Part shown: one piece after another, positions 29,948 through 39,546 of the stretch | How positions within the stretch are numbered: position 1 is the stretch's first letter | Layout: each line of letters starts with the position of its first letter | DNA from: Sphingobium sp. CR2-8 | GTDB taxonomy: Bacteria; Pseudomonadota; Alphaproteobacteria; Sphingomonadales; Sphingomonadaceae | Direction: 5' to 3' | Assembly (NCBI RefSeq): GCF_035818615.1 | Contig: NZ_JAYKZY010000001.1 | Location: 350,501 to 414,500, forward strand | DNA: 64,000 nt | Translations under genes and position numbers: made by a program | The notes under the pieces: generated by a model | Databases searched by the model: none | The model's input: the letters and a program-made list of their open reading frames with translations, nothing else | What the model was told of the DNA's origin: nothing

Positions 29948-30841
29948 ATGAAAGCTGTGTCAGCATGTGCAAAAGTCCTCGCGCTCCTGTCGGCTACGCT
30001 GGTCGTGCCAACCTCCGCCCAGACTATCGCGGCGCCTGACGAATCCCGTTCGACCGATGCCATCGCTTGCCCGCCCATGCCTATAGTCAGTCCATCCCGG
30101 ATGGCTCTGATCGTCGAGCCGAGGCCGCATATCGGCAAGATCGCGCCGGCGAGCCGCGAAGACCAGATGAATTATGCCAACTGGACGAAGATCGATCCCT
30201 ACGGCCTCTGCCGATACCGGGAGGAGAACCGGTCATTAGGGCGGCCCAGCGCCCGGCGCGTGGTGTTCATTGGAGACTCCATCACGGAATCATGGAAACT
30301 GGCGACCCCCTCGCTTTTCACGCGCGACGTGATTGATCGGGGCGTTTCCGGACAAACCACCGTGCAAATGCTGGCGCGCTTTCGTCAGGACGTGATCGAC
30401 CTTCATCCTGCGGTGGTCCATATCATGGGCGGCATCAATGACATCGCCAGCCCGCTTGGAACCGCGCTGACCCGATCCAACATCCAGTCGATGGTCGATC
30501 TGGCACAGGCGAACGGTATCACGGTAATCCTGGGCGAAATCACGCCCAGCGCCTTTTTCGCGGGCGCGCCTGAAACAAAGCCTGCGCCCCATATCGTCCG
30601 GCTCAATCGCTGGCTGGAAAACTATGCCAGGGAAAAGCGCCTCGTTCTCGCTAAATATCATGGCGGCCTGGCGGACAGGGACAATGGAATGCGGGATGGC
30701 TTGTCGAACGATGGCCTGCATCCCAATCGTTTGGGTTTCGACGTCATGACTCCTCTGGCTCAGGCCGCTATCGACACCGCCTTCGCACATCGGGCCGCCG
30801 CGCCTGACAGGCGCACGGCGCGGAAAACAAAGAATAACTAG
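29948..30841 (+). CDS. Exported SGNH/GDSL-family hydrolase
   Basis: 297 residues from ATG 29948 (GGAGG 6 bases upstream). Signal peptide ends near PTSAQT. SGNH blocks are in order: FIGDSITESW (block I, nucleophile Ser), GVSGQTT (block II Gly), GGINDI (block III Asn), and DGLHPNRLG (block V Asp/His). About 90 residues of an N-terminal region precede block I and contain a spacer common in sphingomonad homologues. It probably removes acetyl or other ester groups from glycans so that the glycosidases can act. No partner gene is co-transcribed; the next gene is convergent. Confidence 0.85.
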   Translation: MKAVSACAKVLALLSATLVVPTSAQTIAAPDESRSTDAIACPPMPIVSPSRMALIVEPRPHIGKIAPASREDQMNYANWTKIDPYGLCRYREENRSLGRPSARRVVFIGDSITESWKLATPSLFTRDVIDRGVSGQTTVQMLARFRQDVIDLHPAVVHIMGGINDIASPLGTALTRSNIQSMVDLAQANGITVILGEITPSAFFAGAPETKPAPHIVRLNRWLENYAREKRLVLAKYHGGLADRDNGMRDGLSNDGLHPNRLGFDVMTPLAQAAIDTAFAHRAAAPDRRTARKTKNN

Positions 30842-30879
30842 AGCATGGTCCGATCCTGTATGATCGGATTATGCTCTAG
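30838..30879. repeat. Long palindromic repeat overlapping the SGNH stop codon
   Basis: CTAGAGCATGGTCCGATC (30838-30855) pairs with GATCGGATTATGCTCTAG (30862-30879) over 18 positions with only two G-T pairs and a 6-base loop. The first arm contains the TAG stop of the SGNH gene. The CTAGAGCATGRTCCG core is known as a frequent dispersed palindrome of alphaproteobacterial genomes. Lying between convergent genes, it may also act as a bidirectional terminator although it has no T run. Confidence 0.75.
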
Positions 30880-30915
30880 CGACTGCAGGCGGGCGCTCCA
30901 TGCGCCCATTGCCTG

Positions 30916-33900
30916 TCATTTCAGCGTCACGTCTTTGGCGAATAGCAGCCGCACCGGCCCCAGCAGTCCCGAATCAAGCAGCGGCTCGTCCGCCTGGAAG
31001 AAGGTCCACGGCGTGAACGTCACGCGCCCGCCTGCCGGCTTCGCCTCTCCCTTCCTGTACCAGTCGGGCAGTTCCACGATCTTGCGCGCCATGACCGGCT
31101 GCATCTTGCCGTCCGCACCCGGCTTTTGTCCGATCGTCCAGTCGCTATTGTCGACGAACCGGCCTTCTTCGGGCAGAGCGGCGTCGCCGATCATCCGGTT
31201 CGCCCACAGGTTGGTGACGGATAGCGACAGTTGGTTGGTGCCCGCATGGACGGCATCGGTAATATCGACGCGATAGGGTTCCTTCCACACCACGCCCAGA
31301 TCCCGGCCGTTGACGCGCACGCCTGACAGCACCTCCACCCGGCCCAGGTCCAGCCATATACGCAGGCCCTGTTTCAGCGCGTGCGCAGGCACGTCGATAC
31401 TCCGTGCATAGGTGGCGGTGCCGGAAAAATGCCGCACCGCCGGATCGGCATGTTGGCTCAAGGATTGGAGCGCGGGCAAGGTGATGGACGCAGGCGCCCC
31501 ACGCCCCGGCTGCAACGCAACGGTCCATGGCCCCTCGATCGTCTGCGGCGCAGGCACGTGGGCCGTTACGCGCCGCCCGTCGCTGCTGGTATAGCGCCCG
31601 CTTTCCCAGACCTGCATGGTCAGCCGCCCATCCGCGCCCCGCGCGATCGCCGCGGGGCCGGCGTCGAACGAGGGGGTGGGCGGTCCGGCCGCCGCCGCCT
31701 TCGCGATCTCGTCGGGCGTCAGCGCGCGCGCCTCTGTCTGGAGCGGCGTGAAATTGCCTTCGAAGAAATAGGTCATGCCATTGGGCGCGGCCGGATCGGA
31801 CCCACCGGCAAAGACCGTCCGTCCGCTTTTCACGCCGGTGCGCGCCAGCGTGCCGTTGATATAGAGGCTGGGCACGCCCTTGTCATAGACCAGCGCGAAA
31901 TGGCTCCATCCCGCGATCGGCTGATGCGCCACCAGCACGGCGGGCACATCGTCCGGCGATCCCCGTTCGATCACGAACGCGCCGTTGCGCCCCACGGCCA
32001 GGCCTGCGATCGCCGTGCCTTCCCCGTGGATGTCGCGGCCCGACCGGGCGTTGACCAGATAGTTTTTCCCCGTCTCGTTGATCCGCCCCGTCGCGCTTTC
32101 CTGCGGCATCAAGCGCAGGTCCAGGTCCGGCTTGGCCCAGAGCGACAGGGTGAAGCTGTCCGAAGGCGCAGCGACGATCGGCGTGCGCAAAGCCACATCG
32201 GCAAAGCGCTCGCCGTCTTTTGCGACCCAGGCGACCGGCTTCACGCCATCCAGCGGTTCACCGAAACGCACGAAGGTCGATCCGGCGGGCGACAGCTCGA
32301 ACGCGACGCGCATGCCCTTGTCGGACGCCCCGAACAGCGCGGGGCGACGGACCGCCCCCGTTTCTGCGTCCCACAAGGATGGCGCTTTGCCCGCGACGCG
32401 GAAAGTGCAGCTTACGCGCTCCGCCCGCCGCTGCCGGTTGGCCAGGAAATAGACGTCGCCGTCGGGCAGTTTGCGGTGCAGCCATGCGATCTGCCCATCC
32501 GGCGTCGCCGTATCGCACGTGACATCGGGCGCGGTCCGCGTCGCCGCCAGCACATCGGCGATCGGGCCGCTGGCAAAGACCTTGCCCTTGCCGACCTGCC
32601 GTGGTGCGCCGTCGCCCGTCGCGCCCCACAAGGCCGCGGCATCGGCATCGAACTGCGCATCGTCCATCGCCAGCGATCGCGTGGGGCGGGGGGCCAGAAG
32701 CACCATGCCCTGTTCCACCAATGCCCGCAGCCGCGCCACCAAAGCACCGGTCAGGCTCGTCATCCCGCCGGGCAAAGCCAGCACCGCATAGCGTGCGCCA
32801 TCGGGCAGCACGACCTTGCCATCGGCCACGCTGGCGCGGGTCAGCAGCACTTCGGCGTTCACCAGATCATAGGCATGACCGGCCGGGATCAGCGGATCGA
32901 AATATTGCCCGATCCGGGGATTGGCGTCGGCCGACACATCGGGCCGGATATTTTCCGACTGGTTGGGACTGTCTTCCCCCACGAAGACGAGGATATCGGC
33001 AACATTATGCCCCTGCCGCAGCATATATTGGCTGCGCGCCAGATAATCCATCCAGGGCTTCGACTGGCCGAACCATGTATTGGTGCGGTCCAGATTGATG
33101 CCCCATGGCCCCATCACCATGCCCGGCTCCGCCAGCACATTGGGCTGGTGCGCATAACGATGGAAGAAGATCTGGTTGAACCCCTGGGCGAACATCTGGT
33201 CGCCCAGCGTCTTCATGGAATAGGGATAGTCCATCCAGCGGCTGGTCTGGGCTTCCCCGGTAAAGGCTTCGGCCGCGACCACGCTCTTGCCGTAGACACG
33301 GGCGGCGGACGCCACCATCTTGACCGTGCGGTTGTCGGTCCAGGGGGTGCGGCTCCAGAATTCGGTCATCGGCACCTGCGCCCGGCCGCTGACCTGCAAC
33401 GCGTCGAACGGGCCGGGACCATAGCCCTCGGTATAGAAACGTAGCCCCGCCGCATTGGCGTGGCGCTGCATCCGCCCATAATAATTGTTGGCCATCAGGT
33501 CCGCGAGCGTGCGGCGGAAATCGAACAACAGCTTGTCCGACCGGCTGGCGTCGCCGACGATTCGCCCGGTCAGCGTCGGCAGCCAGGGTAGCAGGCTATA
33601 CCCGTTGCGCTGCTCGAAATCGGCGATCAGGGTCGGTGTCCAATTCTGCAACCCCGCCTCATAACTGTCGATTTCCAGATTGGCGAAGGCCTTGCCCGCC
33701 AGCGGCCCGGCGGCCTTCACGACGCGACCCACACTGCTGTCGAACTGATGATCGACCGCCGCGACGCTCAACTTGTCGACCTCCAGCCCGCGTCCCGCAT
33801 CCGAAGCCGCCACATTGACCTTGCCCGTCGGCGTATGGCCCAGCCGCAGGATCGTCCAGCGCCCCGGCGGCGCGACCCAATCGATCCGCCCCTGCGCGTC

Positions 33901-34962
33901 CACCTGGGCGCTCAGGTCGATGACCGTCGCCGGATCGATCGCGTCGGGGGCGGGGGCGTCGCCCGGCCCCTTCGTCACCGCGCCCATGCGGAAACCATGT
34001 TCGCCCTTCACGTCCCAATCCGCGATGCGCGGGGTCGCATAGAGCAGGGCTTCGGCCAGCTTCACCTTGGCGGATGGCGTAATCCGAAAATAGCGGGCGG
34101 TGACGGCAGGGAAATTGATCGATCCGGGTGCTTCGATCCCACGCTCCACCGCCACGCTGACCTTCCCCACCGGCGACCAGCTTCGACCGTCGTCGGACCG
34201 TTCCAGCGTGGCGGAAAAGCCGGGCGCGTCCTTTTGCGCATAGAGTGTCAGCGCCTGCGCGGTAAAGGGCGCCTTCATCGTCACGACCAGCGGCGCGTCG
34301 GGCGCGATCTCCACGCTGCTGTGGAGGTCGCGATCGGTCAGCCGCGCGACATCCACCGCGCCGCCCGCGCGCATCGACGCAATAGCGGCGCGATAATGGC
34401 TCTCGTCGCCATCGGACGCCGGGAAGGCGATCACGGCCGCATCCCTATAGGTGTCCAGCTTAGTATAAGGCTGGGGCAGGGTGGCACGCACCCGCCTGCC
34501 GCCCACGACGGTGGTTTCGGTCCACACGATCTGCTGCATCGCCTGTTCCGGCGCAATCCACGGCCCGCCGCTCGACGACCAGCCCGGCGCATTATGCATA
34601 CCCACTTGCAGGCCGAGGCTATCGGCCTTGCCCATCATATGGGTCATCAGCCCCAGCCATTGCGGGCTGAGATAATCCACCGGTCCCTTGGGCACATCGT
34701 CGCTGCCGTCGAACACCAGCACGCCGCCCAGTCCCGCCTTGGCGATCGCATCCAGATCGGCGTCGATACCCCGTTGCGTCACATTGCCGTTCATCCAGAA
34801 ATAGAGCGTCTGGGGCCGCGCATCGGCAGGGGGATTGCGAAAGCTGTCCGCGTCCGGACTGTTCGCATCAGGCTGCGCCGCCTGCTGCGCGGCAACGGGC
34901 AGGACACCGACCGCCGCCATCGCCACGCTGCTCGCCAGCCTGGCCAAAAATGCGCGCGTCAT
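30916..34962 (-). CDS. Exported GH106-like alpha-L-rhamnosidase
   Basis: 1348 residues from ATG 34962 (GGGAGAG upstream), with a signal peptide ending at LPVAAQQ. The N-terminus FRNPPADARPQTLYFWMNGNVTQ and the barrel segment GLGGVLVFDG are typical of GH106, which release terminal L-rhamnose. Further features: WSSSGGPWIAPEQAMQQ; an F5/8-type ADP-like beta-sandwich at 250-320; a laminin-G/concanavalin-like insert near 980-1130 (LSLWAKPDLDL, WSHFALVYDKGVPSLYINGTLAR); and the C-terminal galactose-binding fold (RVEVLSGVRVNGRDLGVVWKEPYRVDIT). Rhamnose points to rhamnogalacturonan or rhamnosylated glycosides. It is divergent from the first GH42 gene. Confidence 0.87.
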   Translation of the reverse strand: MTRAFLARLASSVAMAAVGVLPVAAQQAAQPDANSPDADSFRNPPADARPQTLYFWMNGNVTQRGIDADLDAIAKAGLGGVLVFDGSDDVPKGPVDYLSPQWLGLMTHMMGKADSLGLQVGMHNAPGWSSSGGPWIAPEQAMQQIVWTETTVVGGRRVRATLPQPYTKLDTYRDAAVIAFPASDGDESHYRAAIASMRAGGAVDVARLTDRDLHSSVEIAPDAPLVVTMKAPFTAQALTLYAQKDAPGFSATLERSDDGRSWSPVGKVSVAVERGIEAPGSINFPAVTARYFRITPSAKVKLAEALLYATPRIADWDVKGEHGFRMGAVTKGPGDAPAPDAIDPATVIDLSAQVDAQGRIDWVAPPGRWTILRLGHTPTGKVNVAASDAGRGLEVDKLSVAAVDHQFDSSVGRVVKAAGPLAGKAFANLEIDSYEAGLQNWTPTLIADFEQRNGYSLLPWLPTLTGRIVGDASRSDKLLFDFRRTLADLMANNYYGRMQRHANAAGLRFYTEGYGPGPFDALQVSGRAQVPMTEFWSRTPWTDNRTVKMVASAARVYGKSVVAAEAFTGEAQTSRWMDYPYSMKTLGDQMFAQGFNQIFFHRYAHQPNVLAEPGMVMGPWGINLDRTNTWFGQSKPWMDYLARSQYMLRQGHNVADILVFVGEDSPNQSENIRPDVSADANPRIGQYFDPLIPAGHAYDLVNAEVLLTRASVADGKVVLPDGARYAVLALPGGMTSLTGALVARLRALVEQGMVLLAPRPTRSLAMDDAQFDADAAALWGATGDGAPRQVGKGKVFASGPIADVLAATRTAPDVTCDTATPDGQIAWLHRKLPDGDVYFLANRQRRAERVSCTFRVAGKAPSLWDAETGAVRRPALFGASDKGMRVAFELSPAGSTFVRFGEPLDGVKPVAWVAKDGERFADVALRTPIVAAPSDSFTLSLWAKPDLDLRLMPQESATGRINETGKNYLVNARSGRDIHGEGTAIAGLAVGRNGAFVIERGSPDDVPAVLVAHQPIAGWSHFALVYDKGVPSLYINGTLARTGVKSGRTVFAGGSDPAAPNGMTYFFEGNFTPLQTEARALTPDEIAKAAAAGPPTPSFDAGPAAIARGADGRLTMQVWESGRYTSSDGRRVTAHVPAPQTIEGPWTVALQPGRGAPASITLPALQSLSQHADPAVRHFSGTATYARSIDVPAHALKQGLRIWLDLGRVEVLSGVRVNGRDLGVVWKEPYRVDITDAVHAGTNQLSLSVTNLWANRMIGDAALPEEGRFVDNSDWTIGQKPGADGKMQPVMARKIVELPDWYRKGEAKPAGGRVTFTPWTFFQADEPLLDSGLLGPVRLLFAKDVTLK

Positions 34963-35088
34963 CCCACTCTCCCGTCCATCTTTTCCTGTCACGATCGCCT
35001 GCACCTGTCTGAAATCGCAGCGAATTGCATGCGATGCGGCGAAACCGGTTGACTCATTTTACTCATACTAATAGCCAAGGACAAGGAA

Positions 35089-35111
35089 ATATCATAAAAT
35101 AATACTAATTG
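35089..35111. promoter_or_regulatory. AT-rich operator candidate C
   Basis: ATATCATA (35089-35096) and TACTAATTG (35103-35111) are the two halves of motifs A and B, here 6 bases farther apart. They lie between the divergent GH106 and GH42 genes, 24 bases before the GH42 start. A related CATACTAATAG is at 35064-35074. Confidence 0.45.
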
Positions 35112-35134
35112 AGCTGGCGACGGATGGAGTGGGT

Positions 35135-37231
35135 ATGAAGGGGCGTTACTACAAGCCATCTTTCTGGTGGAAAGCCGCACTGGTCGCACCTGCGCTGTTG
35201 CTGGCCGCGCCTGTCCAGGCGGCCCCCGCACCGGGCGCCGCCGCCGGGAATGGCCAGAAGCAGTTCGACAAGCTTTATCTCGGTTCCGCCTGGTATCCCG
35301 AACAATGGCCCGAAGAGCGCTGGGCGGAAGATCTGCGCCTGATGAAGGCCCATGGCGCCAATGTCGCACGCATCGGCGAATTCGCCTGGAGTGCGATGGA
35401 GCCGACCGAGGGCGCCTATGACATGGGCTGGCTCGTCCGCGCGGTCCGTCTGGCGGCGAAATATGATATCAAGGTGGTGATCGGCACGCCCACCGACACC
35501 CCGCCCGCCTGGATGACGCAGAAATATCCGGAAGTTTTGCGCATCGACGGCGACGGCAAACAGATCGGCCATGGCGGTCGCCGTCAATTCTCCATCTCCG
35601 ATCCCCATTATCGCCAGCTCGCCAGCGACATCGTCGGCCGGATGGCGCAGGCCTTGGGCAAGGAACCCAATGTCATCGGCTGGCAGATCGGTAACGAATA
35701 TACCGACGAAAGCTACGATCCCGCCGCGAAATCCGGCTGGGTCGACTGGCTCAAGGCCCGCTACGGCACGCTCGACACATTGAACGACGCTTGGACCACC
35801 CGCTATTGGTCGCAAACCTATAGCGATTGGAGCCAGGTGCCGTTCAATACGGAAAAGGGCAATCCCGGCCTGATGCTGGAGCAGAAACGCTACATCACCA
35901 GCCAGTGGGTCGCCTTCCAGAAGAACCAGCTCGACGCGATCCGCGCCCATGCGTTGCCATCGCAGTTCATCACGACCAATCTCGGCGGCCTGGGCTGGGC
36001 GAACAGGTTCGACCGCTACGCCATCAACCGCGACCTCGATTTTGCCTCCTGGGACAATTATGTCGGCTCCGGCCACCTGCTCCCCTATCGCAACGGCGCG
36101 AGCCATGATCTGGTCCGCGGGTGGAAGCGCAAGAATTTCTGGGTGATGGAAATCCAGCCCGGCTTCGTCAACTGGGCGCCGGTCAGCAACATGCTCTATC
36201 CTGGCGAAACGCGCGCCATGGCGTGGCAGGCGATCGGCCATGGCGCGGACGGCATCCTCTACTGGCAATGGCGCAATGCCCTGAACGGTCAGGAAACGAT
36301 GCATGGCTCCATCCTCGGCCCTGACGGTAAGCCGCTCCCGGTCTATGCGGAAGTGACCCGGATCGGGCGCGACATGGCGAAGGCGACGCCGCTGCTGGCG
36401 GGAACGACGCCTGTGTCCCCCGTCGCCATCGTGCAGGATTATCCCAGCCGCTGGACCATCGATTTCCAGCCGCACCATAAGGATTACGACCAGATCGGCG
36501 TCCTGCTCGACTATTATGCGCCGTTGAAGGATGCGCTGGGCAGCGTCGACATCGTGGAGGCCGCCGGTCCGCTCGACCGCTACAAACTGGTGGTCGCCCC
36601 CAATCTCGCCATCCTGACGCCCGACATGACGGCAAAACTGACCGCCTTCGTCAAAGCAGGCGGCCACCTCATCCTCGGCCCGCGGTCGGGCATGCGCGAC
36701 GCCTATGACCGGCTGCAACCCCGCCGCCAGCCCGGCCCGCTCGCCGATCTGCTCGGCGGTCAGGTCGAACAATATTATGCGCTGGACGAACCCATAGAGG
36801 TCGGCACCGGCAAGGCGACGATCTGGGCCGAAGACCTGACCGTCCAATCCCCCGACACGCAGGTGCTGCTGCGCTATGGCAAGGCCAATGGCTGGCTCGA
36901 CGGCCACGCCGCCGCGTTGACGCGACAGGTTGGCAAGGGGCGTATCACCTATGTCGGCGCGCTGCTCGACAAGGATCTGATGAAGACCCTGATCGATAAT
37001 GCGCTCAGCGGCGCAGGGGTCGCGCGCGACTTCGCCGTCCCCGCCGACGTCGAACTGATGACGCGCGAAGGCGACGGCCGCGCCATCGTCATCCTTATCA
37101 ACCATGGCCGGGAAGCGCGCAGCGTTACCCTGCCCGAAACCATGACCGACATATTGGAGGGCGGCCGCAAACAGGCCGTCACGCTGGCGGCGCAAGGCGT
37201 CGCCGTCCTGCAACGGGGAGCCACCAAGTGA
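35135..37231 (+). CDS. Exported GH42 beta-galactosidase, copy 1
   Basis: 698 residues from ATG 35135 (GGAG 5 bases upstream). Signal peptide MKGRYYKPSFWWKAAL...APVQAAPA. The GH42 barrel begins YLGSAWYPEQWPEERWAEDLRLMKAHGAN; the acid/base Glu is in GWQIGNEYTD and the nucleophile Glu in FWVMEIQPGFVNWAP. A trimerisation (class-I glutamine amidotransferase-like) domain follows at about 400-600, and a short beta domain ends the protein. GH42 enzymes remove beta-D-galactose or alpha-L-arabinopyranose. Its stop overlaps the GH29 start by four bases, so fucosidase is co-translated. A paralogue lies at 45545. Confidence 0.93.
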   Translation: MKGRYYKPSFWWKAALVAPALLLAAPVQAAPAPGAAAGNGQKQFDKLYLGSAWYPEQWPEERWAEDLRLMKAHGANVARIGEFAWSAMEPTEGAYDMGWLVRAVRLAAKYDIKVVIGTPTDTPPAWMTQKYPEVLRIDGDGKQIGHGGRRQFSISDPHYRQLASDIVGRMAQALGKEPNVIGWQIGNEYTDESYDPAAKSGWVDWLKARYGTLDTLNDAWTTRYWSQTYSDWSQVPFNTEKGNPGLMLEQKRYITSQWVAFQKNQLDAIRAHALPSQFITTNLGGLGWANRFDRYAINRDLDFASWDNYVGSGHLLPYRNGASHDLVRGWKRKNFWVMEIQPGFVNWAPVSNMLYPGETRAMAWQAIGHGADGILYWQWRNALNGQETMHGSILGPDGKPLPVYAEVTRIGRDMAKATPLLAGTTPVSPVAIVQDYPSRWTIDFQPHHKDYDQIGVLLDYYAPLKDALGSVDIVEAAGPLDRYKLVVAPNLAILTPDMTAKLTAFVKAGGHLILGPRSGMRDAYDRLQPRRQPGPLADLLGGQVEQYYALDEPIEVGTGKATIWAEDLTVQSPDTQVLLRYGKANGWLDGHAAALTRQVGKGRITYVGALLDKDLMKTLIDNALSGAGVARDFAVPADVELMTREGDGRAIVILINHGREARSVTLPETMTDILEGGRKQAVTLAAQGVAVLQRGATK

Positions 37232-38838
37232 AGAAGCCTCTCATCGCCGCGCTCTGCGCGCTCACGTCCCTGACCGCTCCGGCGCTTGCCCAGAAGTCCG
37301 CGCCGCCATCGCCCTGGCCGATGGATTATCAGGCCGCGCCGGTCGAGGCGCAACTCGCCAAGGTGAAGCAGGGCGTCAACACCGGCCCCTTCCGCCCCGA
37401 CTGGGACTCCCTGCGCGCTTTCCGCACCCCCGCATGGTTTCAGGATGCGAAATTCGGCATCTTCATCCACTGGGGCGTCTATTCCGTCCCAGCCTATGCC
37501 AATGAATGGTATAGCCGGAACATGTATGTGCCGGGCAACGCGGCCTACGAACATCATCTGAAGACCTACGGCCCGCAGAACAAGTTCGGCTACAAGGATT
37601 TCATCCCGCAGTTCAAGGCGGAGAAGTTCGATCCCGCCGCCTGGGTCAGGCTCTTCTCCGACGCGGGCGCCCGCTATGTCGTGCCGGTCGCCGAACATTG
37701 CGACGGCTTCGCCATGTACCAGTCCGCCTTTACGAAGTGGGACTCGGCGGACATGGGGCCGAAACGCGACGTGACCGGCGAAATCGCGAAGGCCGCGCGC
37801 GCCCAGGGCCTGCATTTCGGCCTGTCCTCCCACCGCGCGGAACATTGGTGGTGGTATCATAAGGGCCGCACCTATGACTCCGACGTCAACGATCCGAAAA
37901 ATGCGGGCCTTTACGGTCCCGCCGCGCCCACCGGCCTGCCCGCCGACAAGCCCGACAACTGGCCCGACAGCGATCTGCTCCACAATTGGAGTCCGCCCAA
38001 CAAGCAATTTCTGAACGACTGGATGGCGCGCACGTCGGAACTGATCGACAAATATCAACCCGAACTCATCTATTTCGACTGGTGGACGTCTTCGCCCCTG
38101 TTCGAACCGCTAATGCGCGACACCGCCGCCTATTATTACAACCGCTCCGCGCAATGGAAAGCGCCCGGCATCATCGCCTACAAGGGATCGCAGTTCGCCG
38201 AGGGCAGCGCGATGTTCGACCTGGAACGCGGCAAGACCGACGCGCTCAAACTCACGCCATGGCAGTCCGACACGTCGGTCAGCATCAAAAGCTGGGGCTA
38301 TGCCCAGAATGACAGCTACCGCACGCCCAAATCGCTGGTCGCCGACCTGATCGACATCGTGTCGAAAAACGGCAACCTGCTGCTCAATGTCGGTCCCAAG
38401 GCGGACGGCACCATTCCCGAAGAGATCGCGACCGTCCTGCGCGGCATGGGCGCATGGCTCAAGGTGAATGGCGAGGCCATCTACGGCACACGCCCCTTCC
38501 TCTATTTCGGCGAAGGCCCGACCAAGTCCGGCCATGTCCGCCAGGTCGGCCAGTTCACCGAAAAGAACGTCGCCAGCTTCACGAAGGAAGATATCCGCTT
38601 CACGACGAAGGACGGCCATCTCTATGCGCTGGGGCTGGAACGCCCAGCCGACGGCGCGGTCCTCATCAAGACGCTCTACGCCAACACGCCCTATCTCGAT
38701 CGCACAATCGACCGGATAGACCTGCTCGGCACCGGCGCGGTCCAATGGCAACAGACGGCCCGGGGCCTCAACATCAGCTTGCCGCAAAGCAGCGCCGATG
38801 CGATGCCCTACGCCCTGCGCATCAGCTTCAAAGAATAA
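37228..38838 (+). CDS. Exported GH29 alpha-L-fucosidase
   Basis: 536 residues from GTG 37228 within a GTGA overlap. Signal peptide ends APALAQK. GH29 landmarks: WFQDAKFGIFIHWGVYSVPAYANEWYSRNMY, YVVPVAEHCDGFAMYQS, FGLSSHRAEHWWWY, and the nucleophile Asp in LIYFDWWTS. The C-terminal beta-sandwich has NGNLLLNVGPKADGTIPEE. It releases L-fucose with retention. With the GH42 enzyme next to it, the operon trims fucosylated galactose side chains, such as those on xyloglucan or rhamnogalacturonan II; which polymer is not decided by sequence. Confidence 0.94.
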   Translation: MKKPLIAALCALTSLTAPALAQKSAPPSPWPMDYQAAPVEAQLAKVKQGVNTGPFRPDWDSLRAFRTPAWFQDAKFGIFIHWGVYSVPAYANEWYSRNMYVPGNAAYEHHLKTYGPQNKFGYKDFIPQFKAEKFDPAAWVRLFSDAGARYVVPVAEHCDGFAMYQSAFTKWDSADMGPKRDVTGEIAKAARAQGLHFGLSSHRAEHWWWYHKGRTYDSDVNDPKNAGLYGPAAPTGLPADKPDNWPDSDLLHNWSPPNKQFLNDWMARTSELIDKYQPELIYFDWWTSSPLFEPLMRDTAAYYYNRSAQWKAPGIIAYKGSQFAEGSAMFDLERGKTDALKLTPWQSDTSVSIKSWGYAQNDSYRTPKSLVADLIDIVSKNGNLLLNVGPKADGTIPEEIATVLRGMGAWLKVNGEAIYGTRPFLYFGEGPTKSGHVRQVGQFTEKNVASFTKEDIRFTTKDGHLYALGLERPADGAVLIKTLYANTPYLDRTIDRIDLLGTGAVQWQQTARGLNISLPQSSADAMPYALRISFKE

Positions 38839-38853
38839 GACCGGAGAGACATC

Positions 38854-39531
38854 ATGCAGACATTGGCCCTGCTTCATACCAGCCCGACGCTCAGTCCTCT
38901 GTTCAACGAACTGACCGCGCGGATCGTCCCCGGCGTGCGCGTCTTGCATTTCGTGGACGAAAGCCTGATCAAGAACACGATCGCCGCGGGCAAGCTGGAA
39001 AAATCCACCATGCGTCGCCTGATCGATCTGGTCGGATCGACCTTCGACGCCGGGGCCGACGCCACGCTCGTCACCTGTTCGTCGATCGGCCCGGCCGTCG
39101 ATATCGCGGCGCAACTGCATGACAAGCCGGTCCTGCGCGTCGATCGCCCCATGGCGGAAAAGGCGGTCGCGGCCGCCGTGGCCGGGGGCGAGCGCGTCGG
39201 CGTCCTCGCGACCCTCTCCACCACGCTCGCCCCCACCGCCGCGCTCGTCCGCCGCGTCGCGGAGGAAGGCGGCCACCGGATCGAGATCGTCGAACATGTC
39301 TGCGAAGGCGCGTTCGACGCCGTCATGGCGGGTGACGGCGCGACCCATGATCGGATCGTCGGCGAAGCGCTCACCGGCCGGATGGCGGAGATGGACGCCA
39401 TCCTCTTCGCCCAGGCGTCCATGGCCCGCGCGCTCGCCGCGCTGCCACCGGGCGCCGTCGCGGCGCCGGTCTTCACCAGCCCGGAACTGGGCGTCGAGCG
39501 CGCCCGCGATATCCTCGCCAGCCTCGCATAA
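38854..39531 (+). CDS. Asp/Glu/hydantoin racemase superfamily protein with one active-site Cys
   Basis: 225 residues, SD CGGAGAG upstream. The pseudo-symmetric two-domain fold is suggested by LALLHTSPTLSPLFNEL and VGVLATLSTTLAPTAALV at the domain starts. The first catalytic cysteine is kept (TCSSIGP, Cys75), but the second position is FAQASM (185-190) instead of the usual CxGM/C. Single-cysteine members include isomerases and decarboxylases such as arylmalonate decarboxylase (which keeps the other one). A cytosolic sugar-acid epimerase or decarboxylase is therefore possible. It is between GH29 and an organic-acid MFS carrier in one transcript. Confidence 0.75.
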   Translation: MQTLALLHTSPTLSPLFNELTARIVPGVRVLHFVDESLIKNTIAAGKLEKSTMRRLIDLVGSTFDAGADATLVTCSSIGPAVDIAAQLHDKPVLRVDRPMAEKAVAAAVAGGERVGVLATLSTTLAPTAALVRRVAEEGGHRIEIVEHVCEGAFDAVMAGDGATHDRIVGEALTGRMAEMDAILFAQASMARALAALPPGAVAAPVFTSPELGVERARDILASLA

Positions 39532-39546
39532 AGGGAGAATAGGGGG

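Noticed and set aside
35105..37213. Very long open frame (702 codons) on the minus strand opposite the first GH42 gene
   Set aside because: Antisense shadow of a GC-rich gene: low-complexity R/A/G/D-rich product with no family sequence, while the plus strand encodes a textbook GH42 enzyme. The same applies to the long frames opposite the second GH42, the TonB receptor at 27277, GH106 and the DUF4038 gene.
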